This document shows positions 38,558 to 44,387 of a stretch of 44,387 nucleotides of DNA, piece by piece. Location: the IMG/VR virus record IMGVR_UViG_3300044621_000786, positions 1 through 44,387 of that record; one strand, 5' to 3'. Position numbers and translations under genes: made by a program. Each line of letters starts with the position of its first letter. The first letter of the stretch is position 1. The DNA comes from a virus. The notes under the pieces were generated by a model that made no database searches, was not told the DNA's origin, and worked only from the letters and a program-made list of their open reading frames with translations.

Positions 38558-38904
38558 GATGTAGCCACCAGAACTGACCCCACTACGCCTTGAGCGATCA
38601 AAGCCTGGCCCTCGATGTAAGGCCGCATATCGTTCGTGTTACGAGCAGAGCCGTAACTCTGAAAAGCCGTAAAGCCGGGCGCGCCAACGTACACGGAAAC
38701 AGGTTCAATGCGATCGGGCCTCGGATCGCGCAGAGCGATCGCGTCACCACGGTAACGCAACGGCTCAAGCTGCGGCTCTTTCGGCTCGTAGTCGTCCGGA
38801 CAAACCATGTACCCCTGCCAGTTCTTGCGCAGGGTGTTGTAGGCATATCGCTGCCCACAATAGTCGCACAGACCGTAGGAGAATTTGCCGGTTGCGTAGG
38901 CCAC
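38554..38904 (-). CDS. Small protein with incomplete zinc-ribbon start
   Basis: A 116-residue protein. The N-terminal zinc-ribbon-like element has C13-x2-C16 (LCDYCGQRY), but the second half shows only C35 (MVCPDDYEP), where relatives usually have CPxC. The rest is Pro/Arg-rich with an alternating tail (FTAFQSYGSARNTNDM). It starts with GTG at 38902-38904, straight after the TAA of the upstream gene. It lies between two connector genes, so it is likely a small virion or assembly protein. Whether it binds zinc is uncertain because of the missing cysteine. Confidence 0.68.
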   Translation of the reverse strand: MAYATGKFSYGLCDYCGQRYAYNTLRKNWQGYMVCPDDYEPKEPQLEPLRYRGDAIALRDPRPDRIEPVSVYVGAPGFTAFQSYGSARNTNDMRPYIEGQALIAQGVVGSVLVATS

Positions 38905-39570
38905 TTAGACCCCCATGTCTGGGATGAACTGCACACTGGCAGTATCCCGATCTTCCATGGCGGCGCGGTTGAAGTCCTCTTCGTAAATCGCCTTGAGTGC
39001 CGCCGTACGATCCGGCGCAAACTTCAACGACAACTGGTAAGCCAGTCCCGACGCAAGACACGGCAGGAAGCGAAAATTAATGTCCGCATCATTGGTGTAC
39101 GCGCCAGCGTCTTGAATCCGACGAATCCGATAGTAGACAAAGGTGTATGTCTGGTCGGCCGCCGGGTAGAAGAACACTTTAGGGATGTTGGTGCGTTGGA
39201 CATAGAACTGTGCCGGACGAGCTTGTGTTGTCTTGTCAGGGACGTTCAACCAGTCTTCTCGGCTGATACGCTCGATGTACACATCGGTGTTAATGCCTTG
39301 GTTGTTTTGGCGAATAATCGCCTCCAAGACATTGACCGTATCAGCCGCCAGAGCGATCTCATTGGTGCCTTGAGTCAGGGTGTACGTGGCCTGCTCAATG
39401 GTCCAAAGATTCAAGCCACGATTGGCCCAATCCAGAAACAGCAAATTGAGCGAGCGACGTGCGGAGTTGAGCTGATAGCCGCTCGTCGGCCGCATGCCGC
39501 AACGCTCAAATGCTTCTTCAACCAAATCATCAATCGATAGGTTGAAGTCTGTTGTGCCGGAGGTAGGCAT
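38905..39570 (-). CDS. Tail adaptor protein, P22 gp4-like / tail-tubular candidate
   Basis: A 221-residue protein, MPTSGTTDFNLSIDDLVEEA. The boxes CGMRPTSGYQLNSARRSLNL, LFLDWANRGLNLWTIEQATY, then ADTVNVLEAIIRQN and FVYYRIRRIQDAGAYTNDAD are highly characteristic of adaptor proteins in aquatic podovirus-like genomes. The family resembles P22 gp4 and T7 gp11 in position and size. It would form the ring that closes the portal after packaging. The C-terminal end (EDRDTASVQFIPDMGV) is also typical. High confidence as a connector/adaptor, moderate for the exact family. Confidence 0.78.
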   Translation of the reverse strand: MPTSGTTDFNLSIDDLVEEAFERCGMRPTSGYQLNSARRSLNLLFLDWANRGLNLWTIEQATYTLTQGTNEIALAADTVNVLEAIIRQNNQGINTDVYIERISREDWLNVPDKTTQARPAQFYVQRTNIPKVFFYPAADQTYTFVYYRIRRIQDAGAYTNDADINFRFLPCLASGLAYQLSLKFAPDRTAALKAIYEEDFNRAAMEDRDTASVQFIPDMGV

Positions 39571-39573
39571 CGA

Positions 39574-39825
39574 TTAGCCGCAAGATCCGCCGTAGCGCAT
39601 CTTTTTGACCTTCTTCTTGGCCATGCCGCCCTTCTTGTAGCCGCGAGCCATGCCGCCGCCCATCATGCCCATGGCCATCTCTTTGTGCTGGTTGATAGCA
39701 CCGCCCTTAGAGGCCATGACGACCTTACCGGTCTTCATGCTGGGCTCCGACACCATGTGGTTTTTGGGACCTTTTCCAACAGCGCCACCACCGCGAACGG
39801 CTGCGCCCATGCCACGTCCGGCCAT
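39574..39825 (-). CDS. Small Met/Gly/Lys-rich basic protein
   Basis: An 83-residue protein with many Met and Gly and a strongly basic C-terminus: AMGMMGGGMARGYKKGG, then MAKKKVKKMRYGGSCG. This MARGYKKGGMA motif is known from small proteins of aquatic phages. It may bind nucleic acid or be a disordered minor virion component. It is followed by two further basic small proteins in the same direction. Confidence 0.72.
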   Translation of the reverse strand: MAGRGMGAAVRGGGAVGKGPKNHMVSEPSMKTGKVVMASKGGAINQHKEMAMGMMGGGMARGYKKGGMAKKKVKKMRYGGSCG

Positions 39826-39826
39826 G

Positions 39827-39991
39827 TTACTTACCCCGCATCGCGCGACCGCGCGCGTCCTTGCTGTTGCTCTTCATGGCACGGCCTTTCTTATCGGCCA
39901 TACCACCCTTCTTCATCTTACCGACGCCATCAGCAGCGAAAGAAGGAACCTTCTTACCGCCCTTCATGACCATCTTGAGTTTGCCAGGCAT
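39827..39991 (-). CDS. Small very basic protein (54 residues)
   Basis: A 54-residue protein, MPGKLKMVMKGGKKVPSFAA, then GVGKMKKGGMADKKGRAMKS and a basic end (KDARGRAMRGK). The KKGGMA motif links it to the neighbour at 39574. ATG at 39989-39991; stop TAA at 39827-39829, one base before the next start. About a third of residues are Lys or Arg. No known motif; disordered and probably nucleic-acid associated. Confidence 0.7.
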   Translation of the reverse strand: MPGKLKMVMKGGKKVPSFAADGVGKMKKGGMADKKGRAMKSNSKDARGRAMRGK

Positions 39992-39993
39992 TG

Positions 39994-40242
39994 TTAATCC
40001 CTCGTAGTACGAATTTCGTCAAGTTTAGCTTCAAGACGATTGAATCGTTGGTCAACATGCGCGACAAACTTCTCGATTCTATCGTCCACTTCTCTGCGAG
40101 TAATGTGATCTCTCGCAATCTCCTCACGGGTCCGGTTGAGCAAAATATTCAGCCGAGCCAGTTCATCAAACTTACCCTTTAGCATGAATCCCATCCCGGT
40201 CACTATCGCTGACAGGATGATGTTCCAGATCATGATTTCCAT
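39994..40242 (-). CDS. Membrane-anchored coiled-coil protein
   Basis: An 82-residue protein with a hydrophobic helix (4-20, MIWNIILSAIVTGMGFML region) and then an uninterrupted charged helix (22-80, ARLNILLNRTREEIARDHIT and DDRIEKFVAHVDQRFNRLEA), predicted to be a coiled coil. The N-terminal membrane anchor plus coiled coil resembles a small i-spanin or a tail/membrane accessory protein. It is far from the lysozyme, so a lysis role is uncertain. Confidence 0.7.
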   Translation of the reverse strand: MEIMIWNIILSAIVTGMGFMLKGKFDELARLNILLNRTREEIARDHITRREVDDRIEKFVAHVDQRFNRLEAKLDEIRTTRD

Positions 40243-40245
40243 CGA

Positions 40246-40569
40246 CTAACACTTCCATCGCCGACGGGCCTGCCGGATCCGGCTGTTTGGATCCTTGGCC
40301 GCTTCTGGGTACATCTTCATCTGGCCGGCGGAACGTGCACAAAACGACTTACGTCGCTTTGCCCGAGCAGGGCCCGGATTCGATTCCGTCACGGCCGTCT
40401 GAAGTTTGCTGCCGGGATTGGCTTTGCGATAGGCGGCAACGCCTTTTTTGGTCATGCCGGCACCTTGCTTCGTCGGGCGGAAGTTACCGCTCTTGACCGA
40501 AGTTTTGATGCCCATGCCCTTGCGTACAGCGCCGCCGCCACGCATAGCCACCCCCATGCAACCAGGCAT
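40246..40569 (-). CDS. Basic cysteine-containing conserved protein, DUF6321-like
   Basis: A 107-residue protein, very basic. The conserved core GAGMTKKGVAAYRKANPGSK, then RRKSFCARSAGQMKMYPEAA and the end SRIRQARRRWKC, matches a small phage family I associate with DUF6321. Two conserved cysteines (in SFCARS and at the final residue) might form a redox or metal pair. It is coupled by TAATG to the gene upstream. Possible nucleic-acid binding virion or packaging protein; function unproven. Confidence 0.72.
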   Translation of the reverse strand: MPGCMGVAMRGGGAVRKGMGIKTSVKSGNFRPTKQGAGMTKKGVAAYRKANPGSKLQTAVTESNPGPARAKRRKSFCARSAGQMKMYPEAAKDPNSRIRQARRRWKC

Positions 40570-40871
40570 TAGGCTGGCGCTCCACCCACGTACAGCACGG
40601 TGACGCTCAACACTTGCGCATCGGCAAGCGTTACGTACACGCCGTCGGTGGCGAGGATCCCGTCATCTGGAATGATGAGGTCATAGGCTCCGGCAGATGC
40701 CGGAGTCTTGATGTCAAGGATCGTCGTGCCACTGACCCCACCCGTCTTAAGGGTGAAGCCTGATGCCGTACCTGTGTTGGTGAAGTACACGCCTTGCACG
40801 CGTGTGCGGCCATTCACCGCGTCGCCGGTAGCGACAACGGTTTTTGCCTTAACGTCACTAGCGAAGCTCAT
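40569..40871 (-). CDS. Small beta-rich head protein
   Basis: A 100-residue protein, MSFASDVKAKTVVATGDAVN. The strands GRTRVQGVYFTNTGTASGFT, ILDIKTPASAGAYDLIIPDD and QVLSVTVLYVGG look like a small Ig-like or jelly-roll domain, similar in pattern to the protein at 19133. Located between the decoration-like protein and the basic proteins, it is probably a capsid decoration or connector-near protein. Confidence 0.72.
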   Translation of the reverse strand: MSFASDVKAKTVVATGDAVNGRTRVQGVYFTNTGTASGFTLKTGGVSGTTILDIKTPASAGAYDLIIPDDGILATDGVYVTLADAQVLSVTVLYVGGAPA

Positions 40872-40884
40872 GGCGAGCCTCCTA

Positions 40885-41226
40885 TTAGGCTACTTTGAGA
40901 ACGGTGACTCGGAAGGAGCCAGAGGCCGGGTCGATCGGAGAAGCCGTCACGTTAGCAACGCGAACCTTAACGGTGTTCGCAGCAGAGACGTAGCCCGTCA
41001 CAACAAGGCCCGACTCGATTGCAGCCGGAGGGCCGACCATCACGACGTCGCCCACGGCCGCGCCAGTCACGGTGATGCCAGACGAGTCAGCGGTGGTGTT
41101 GGCCGAAAGAGAAGTAAAGTCGATCGTCGAAGTCGCCGTCAAAACAGCGGTAACGACGGTGGTACCGGAACCGGCGATGAAGCCATTGGTCGAGATTACC
41201 GGACCGGAAAAAGTTGTATTCGCCAT
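40885..41226 (-). CDS. Small head decoration-like protein
   Basis: A 113-residue protein, MANTTFSGPVISTNGFIAGS. It is nearly all Thr/Val/Ala/Ser strands (TSLSANTTADSSGITVTGAA, VGDVVMVGPPAAIESGLVVT) with a C-terminal FRVTVLKVA. This layout is common for small proteins next to the capsid gene in aquatic phages and suits a capsid decoration or stabilising protein. Its mRNA carries a structured leader (41251-41298), with GAGG eight bases before ATG. Confidence 0.74.
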   Translation of the reverse strand: MANTTFSGPVISTNGFIAGSGTTVVTAVLTATSTIDFTSLSANTTADSSGITVTGAAVGDVVMVGPPAAIESGLVVTGYVSAANTVKVRVANVTASPIDPASGSFRVTVLKVA

Positions 41227-41250
41227 CGAATTGTCCTCACATGCGAGTTC

Positions 41251-41298
41251 GGTGCGGCTGTCTGCATGTCGTCAGCCGGGGAGGCTGTCAGACGCACC
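41251..41298 (-). promoter_or_regulatory. Candidate structured leader before decoration gene
   Basis: In the minus-strand RNA, the contiguous stretch 41289-41298 (CAGACGCACC on the plus strand) pairs with 41251-41256 (6 bp) and 41261-41264 (4 bp), leaving a four-base bulge, and encloses a five-pair hairpin (41273-41277 with 41283-41287, loop of five). In all about 15 pairs are nested. It lies between the candidate promoter and the ribosome binding site, so it may stabilise the mRNA or bind a protein. Confidence 0.45.
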
Positions 41299-41318
41299 GG
41301 AATATCCCCGGAAATTTG

Positions 41319-41324
41319 ACTATA
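41319..41324 (-). promoter_or_regulatory. Candidate -10 box after the capsid gene
   Basis: TATAGT on the minus strand matches the -10 consensus at five of six positions. At a 17-base spacing the -35 box is poor (TTTCTC). A promoter here could restart transcription after the capsid terminator. Weak evidence. Confidence 0.3.
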
Positions 41325-41340
41325 CGTGAATAACGTGCAT

Positions 41341-41369
41341 AGAGAAAGGGGGCCTTGCGGCCCCCTCTC
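41341..41369 (-). terminator. Terminator directly after the major capsid gene
   Basis: In the minus-strand RNA, eight pairs (41347-41354 with 41359-41366) close a GCAA tetraloop, followed by UUCUCU; three more pairs can form after a two-base bulge (41342-41344 with 41367-41369). It starts a few bases after the capsid stop codon. The U-tract is interrupted, so it may be partial and set capsid mRNA far above downstream genes. Confidence 0.65.
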
Positions 41370-41378
41370 GTCTGCTTT

Positions 41379-42287
41379 TTAGGCAGCGCCAGGCGATCCG
41401 AAGATGCCACGCGGGTCGCTGAAGCCGAAGCTGTAGCGCTCGCGAGCCTTGTACCGCACGTTGCCGGTATCGAAGTCGCCCTCGAAACCAGTCTTGATGG
41501 CAACACGCTGGAACATCTTCATGCCGTTCGGGGCGTCGGTCTTGATGAACCAAGCGTCCGGGTCGGTCAAGAAGTGGTTCACGGTGTAGCCCTGCGGCAC
41601 CATGCCCATGTTCTTCACGGCGTTGATGTCGTTATCCGCAGTGCCAACGCGCAGCGTCGACTTGAGGATACGGTCAGCCGTAAACATGAGTTCCTTCGGG
41701 ATGATGAGCTTCAAGCCCTGAACAGCGATCTTCAGGCCGCGCTCGTCGATGAACGCAGCGATGTCGATCAAAGCCTGCTCAAGCGAGGTCTCGCTCAGGT
41801 CAGCAGCCGTGGTGAGCTCGTTCTTCAGATCCGGACCCGAGAGGGTCGGGTGATCGAGCGCACACAGCGGCTTTCCGTCGCCGCCGATCGAGGTGTCGAA
41901 CGCGCCGTTGAGCACGCTGGCAGCCTTGATCTGCTTCGTCTGAGCCATCGAACGAGCCAGCGCCTTGGTGTAACGCGCCGAGAGCTTGTCGTAGAGGTTG
42001 TCCTCAACGGCTTCCTCGGTGAGCGAAAACGCCAGAGCGACGGTCTCGTGGGTGTAGCGCGAGGTGTAGACTTCCTGCGCCTGGTCGTATGCAACGCCAG
42101 CGCCTTCCGTCTTCACCGGAGCTTCACCGAAGCCCGACTCCATGACCTCTTCTTCGAACGCACGATCCGAGGTCTCCACCGAGTAGATCTCGGCGTGCTC
42201 GTTTTCGTAGTTCTTGTACTCAAGGCCGAACAGAGCATTCAAGCCCGGCTCGAGTTCCTTGACTAATTGTGCACGTGAAATAGCCAT
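41379..42287 (-). CDS. Major capsid protein
   Basis: A 302-residue protein, MAISRAQLVKELEPGLNALF. The box ETSDRAFEEEVMESGFGEAP, then YTSRYTHETVALAFSLTEEA and VEDNLYDKLSARYTKALARS are typical of the Mu gpT-like, HK97-fold major capsid proteins of aquatic phages. The C-terminal ARERYSFGFSDPRGIFGSPG is also conserved. It is followed by a hairpin terminator, fitting very high expression. No cleaved delta domain or protease is visible; a scaffold-like protein is encoded separately at 43392. High confidence. Confidence 0.9.
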   Translation of the reverse strand: MAISRAQLVKELEPGLNALFGLEYKNYENEHAEIYSVETSDRAFEEEVMESGFGEAPVKTEGAGVAYDQAQEVYTSRYTHETVALAFSLTEEAVEDNLYDKLSARYTKALARSMAQTKQIKAASVLNGAFDTSIGGDGKPLCALDHPTLSGPDLKNELTTAADLSETSLEQALIDIAAFIDERGLKIAVQGLKLIIPKELMFTADRILKSTLRVGTADNDINAVKNMGMVPQGYTVNHFLTDPDAWFIKTDAPNGMKMFQRVAIKTGFEGDFDTGNVRYKARERYSFGFSDPRGIFGSPGAA

Positions 42288-42305
42288 TTTTTATGCCCCT
42301 ATAAA

Positions 42306-42884
42306 TCAGGTTACGGCCTTGACGCCGGTGCTGCCGTACAGGTGCTCGTTGATTTTCACAACGACCACGGCAAAGTTCCCCAGCTCGTTGCCCGGAACAT
42401 TCCAGAGACCAACGATCTTGAGGTTGAGTGCCGCCGTATCAGCGATGGTGGACGAATCCAATTCCATCGTCGACACGCCCGTGGTGGTGCTGCCGCCCGT
42501 TCCAACGACGTCAGCGTTCTTGCCGATATCGGCCTGCTCGATGTCCTCGTCGGCCTGGACAATGAACAACTGACTCGGGTCGTCAAGCACGTCGGCAACG
42601 ATCTTGCCGGAGGTGATGTTGACGCTGCCCGGATAGTAGTTCTTCCAAGTCGGCTTGCCCGTGGTCGGGTCGACATAGAAGCAGCCGTTGAACACCCCCA
42701 GCGCCGCAGCGTGCGTAGCCGGAGCGAACTTAACGACATAACCGTTCACGATCGTCACCAGGTCGCCCTGGAAAATCGCACCTGATTGATTGTCCGCAAT
42801 CTCGTAACCGTACTGCTTCTGGGCTCCAGTCGCAGACAGATTGCCGAGAGGACGGAAACCAAAGGCTTTATCTACGTTTGCCAT
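42306..42884 (-). CDS. Head protein upstream of the major capsid gene
   Basis: A 192-residue protein starting MANVDKAFGFRPLGNLSATG. The sequence QYGYEIADNQSGAIFQGDLV and then ALGVFNGCFYVDPTTGKPTW and FIVQADEDIEQADIGKNADV is widespread next to capsid genes in aquatic phages. A beta-rich fold is likely, perhaps a head decoration or stabilising protein. It is one of the genes between the scaffold-like and capsid genes, so head localisation is well supported; the exact role is not. Confidence 0.76.
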   Translation of the reverse strand: MANVDKAFGFRPLGNLSATGAQKQYGYEIADNQSGAIFQGDLVTIVNGYVVKFAPATHAAALGVFNGCFYVDPTTGKPTWKNYYPGSVNITSGKIVADVLDDPSQLFIVQADEDIEQADIGKNADVVGTGGSTTTGVSTMELDSSTIADTAALNLKIVGLWNVPGNELGNFAVVVVKINEHLYGSTGVKAVT

Positions 42885-42905
42885 TTGATTAATCCTCTGA
42901 AAAAG

Positions 42906-43385
42906 TTATTCACTGGTTCCTTTGGAACCGCCGAATGAAACACGGGATCTGCGATTCGGTCGCTCAATGACCATGCTCGAATGAGCATTGCTTTTCATGA
43001 GCTCGTTATCAGCAGCCTGCATTTGGTCGCTCGCCTTGCCTCGGTAATGCGCATTGCGCTCTTCGACCGTTTCCTCGGGAATACGAGCAAGAAGAAGGCC
43101 TCCCACGCTGATCACGCCAGCATGTCGACCATCGTCCGACGTTGGAACCGGGAAGTCAGGGTACTCATCCGCACGAACCAGCTCGTACCCCTCACGGAGA
43201 CGACCTGCGATGTTCGTACGATCTTCTACCCCACCTGCCGAAGCTCGGATCCAGCGGTGCTTGTAACCTACAGGGGCCGGAGGCGCATCCAAGCGAGAAG
43301 GCGGAGCCCATGGCTTACGTCGCGCAGACTTTCCACGAGCATCAGCTTCTCGGGAAGTGCGATTAAGGGTTTTAACGTCGCTCAT
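42906..43385 (-). CDS. Conserved head-region protein of unknown function
   Basis: A 159-residue protein, MSDVKTLNRTSREADARGKS. It starts strongly basic and Pro-rich (ARRKPWAPPSRLDAPPAPVG), has a beta-like middle (YKHRWIRASAGGVEDRTNIA and HAGVISVGGLLLARIPEETV), and a charged helical and basic end (MVIERPNRRSRVSFGG). The HRWIRAS box and the GGLLLARIP segment recur in proteins upstream of capsid genes in aquatic phages. Its function is unknown; it may be a head-assembly or DNA-contacting protein. Confidence 0.72.
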   Translation of the reverse strand: MSDVKTLNRTSREADARGKSARRKPWAPPSRLDAPPAPVGYKHRWIRASAGGVEDRTNIAGRLREGYELVRADEYPDFPVPTSDDGRHAGVISVGGLLLARIPEETVEERNAHYRGKASDQMQAADNELMKSNAHSSMVIERPNRRSRVSFGGSKGTSE

Positions 43386-43391
43386 AGTTCC

Positions 43392-44297
43392 TTACTCCTT
43401 CACGTACTTGGCGTATTCCTCAAGGGGAACGCCCAGCTTTTTAGCAATTGCCACTTGACTAGGGGTCAACTTGACAGTGCGGCGTGCAGCATTGTTTACC
43501 CCGGTTGAACGGGAGGCGGGTGCTACGGTCTGCACGGATCTCGTAGCCCTCTGCGTACCAGCATTGTTTTCCGCAAACTTATGCGGAAACGACTCTCTGA
43601 TACGTTTGTCAAGTTCATCATAGTACTCGTCCGAGCTCGGGTCAAATCCCTCAACTTGGATCAACTGACGATGAATTCCCCAAGCGGCGTGGGTCATGAC
43701 GTTATCTCGCCCGTACCACTTGTTTCTCTCAGCCCACTCCTCGACGCGAGGATCGACCTGACGCTGCTGTTGCTGGACAGGTTGTTGAGCCGGCTGCTGG
43801 GCAGCCGCTTGTTGCTGCGCGGCCCACGCTGCGCGCTCCTGATTGGCGCGATCGATCTGGTTCTGCTCGTACGTCAAAGACGCCAGGCGCTGCTGGGCTT
43901 CGGTCTCCGTATCCACGTCGCCCTCTTCACGGGCCTTGCGGATAATCTGCTTGAGCGCCACGACCTGCGTCTCAACGCGGCCCTTGGCCTCCGTCAAACG
44001 CTCTTCGTCACTCTTGAGATACTGCTGCTCAAGCTGCTGCGCACGAGATTGCACCTGCTTGGCATACTCCAAGGCTGCCTGCTCACGGCGCTGCGTCTCG
44101 CGCAGGCGCGCGGTCAGCTTGTCGATACGCTTCTTGACGTTATCGCTGTACTGATCGAGCTCTTTCTCCGGGGCGGCCGACTCGGCTTTGACCGGCTCGG
44201 ACGTTTCTTCAACGACCTTCGCCTCGCCTGTCTCAGCCACTTCCACGGTGGCAGGAACTTCGTCCTCGCCAACGTTAAATTCTAGCTGTTCGTTCAT
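43392..44297 (-). CDS. Scaffold-like head assembly protein
   Basis: A 301-residue protein. The N-terminus is acidic (1-50). A long coiled coil follows (52-160, VKKRIDKLTARLRETQRREQ and KGRVETQVVALKQIIRKARE), then a Gln/Ala-rich linker (160-182), a small domain with AWGIHRQLIQVEGFDPSSDE, and a basic C-terminal end (RRTVKLTPSQVAIAKKLGVP). Coiled coil, acid start and basic capsid-binding end, and its position upstream of the major capsid gene, fit a capsid scaffolding protein. No protease motif is seen. Confidence 0.75.
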   Translation of the reverse strand: MNEQLEFNVGEDEVPATVEVAETGEAKVVEETSEPVKAESAAPEKELDQYSDNVKKRIDKLTARLRETQRREQAALEYAKQVQSRAQQLEQQYLKSDEERLTEAKGRVETQVVALKQIIRKAREEGDVDTETEAQQRLASLTYEQNQIDRANQERAAWAAQQQAAAQQPAQQPVQQQQRQVDPRVEEWAERNKWYGRDNVMTHAAWGIHRQLIQVEGFDPSSDEYYDELDKRIRESFPHKFAENNAGTQRATRSVQTVAPASRSTGVNNAARRTVKLTPSQVAIAKKLGVPLEEYAKYVKE

Positions 44298-44309
44298 ACG
44301 ATCTCTCCG

Positions 44310-44387
44310 TTACCACATGTGAAGGACGTCTTCGGGATCGGCAACCTTGCCGAGCACCTCGTCGTCGTTGATCAGGCGAATCTCGCC
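44310..44387 (-). CDS. Partial gene, C-terminus only, probable head gene
   Basis: Twenty-five codons before a TAA (44310-44312) are visible: GEIRLINDDEVLGKVADPED followed by VLHMW. The frame enters from the right edge. Its place just upstream of the scaffold-like gene is where a portal or a small head protein would be expected, but the fragment is too short for identification. GGAGA five bases before the next start serves as ribosome binding site of the scaffold-like gene. Confidence 0.55.
   Translation of the reverse strand, partial: GEIRLINDDEVLGKVADPEDVLHMW

Noticed and set aside
1-44387. Prophage integration genes, tRNA genes, insertion sequences
   Set aside because: No integrase, excisionase, transposase, attachment repeat or cloverleaf was recognised on either strand.

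Overview
The window is a contiguous piece of a tailed double-stranded DNA phage (class Caudoviricetes). It is almost certainly lytic-type and short-tailed. No bacterial housekeeping genes, tRNA, rRNA, integrase, CRISPR array or insertion sequence is visible. The small virion proteins, the gp4-like and gp10-like tail machine, the large Ala/Gln-rich internal proteins and the tail-fibre types are the kind found again and again in uncultured aquatic phages, so an aquatic bacterial host is likely. The host itself cannot be named from this sequence. Base composition is moderately GC-rich with local AT-rich patches. No tape-measure gene is present and the tail machine resembles P22, which supports a podovirus-like morphology.

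Layout: genes are packed tightly, most joined by ATGA, TAATG or a few bases, and nearly all read leftward (minus strand). Positions 1-7103 hold the leftward replication operon. In transcription order it has two small conserved proteins of unknown role, a protein with an SSB-like acidic tail, an archaeo-eukaryotic-type primase, a small conserved protein, a UvrD-like helicase, a family A DNA polymerase and the start of another small gene. Positions 7104-7181 are the only divergent promoter region, with a near-perfect 18-bp palindrome. The only two rightward genes follow (7182-9331): an SNF2-type helicase and a RecB/Cas4-like nuclease. They meet the late genes tail to tail at 9324-9331, on top of a long hairpin.

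Positions 9324-44387 are the leftward late region. From right (upstream) to left: an end fragment of an unseen gene (portal and terminase probably lie beyond it), a scaffold-like protein, two small head proteins, the major capsid protein followed by a terminator, decoration-like proteins, three very basic small proteins, two connector/adaptor proteins, a large receptor-binding cassette (37.2-25.2 kb), the lysis cluster (25.2-23.2 kb), a gp10-like tail hub, further virion proteins, and four very large putative internal/ejection proteins (19.0-9.3 kb). The receptor-binding cassette has a fibre anchor, three paralogous fibres, two glycine-rich adhesins, two S74 self-cleaving fibres, a sulfotransferase and a 22-residue-repeat protein.

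Working model: the left arm copies the genome with a Leu762-type PolA, an AEP primase and SF1/SF2 helicases, without a DnaB-type helicase in the window. The right arm builds the capsid and a short tail, attaches an elaborate set of fibres, lyses the cell with an E-C-T lysozyme plus holin-like proteins, and delivers DNA through internal proteins, one of which carries a cationic membrane-active-looking segment. The most interesting points are the Leu762 polymerase, two candidate structured mRNA leaders (one hiding a Shine-Dalgarno), the operator-like palindrome, the convergent hairpin, the sulfotransferase inside the fibre cassette, and fibre repeats that are identical in protein but differ by silent changes in DNA.
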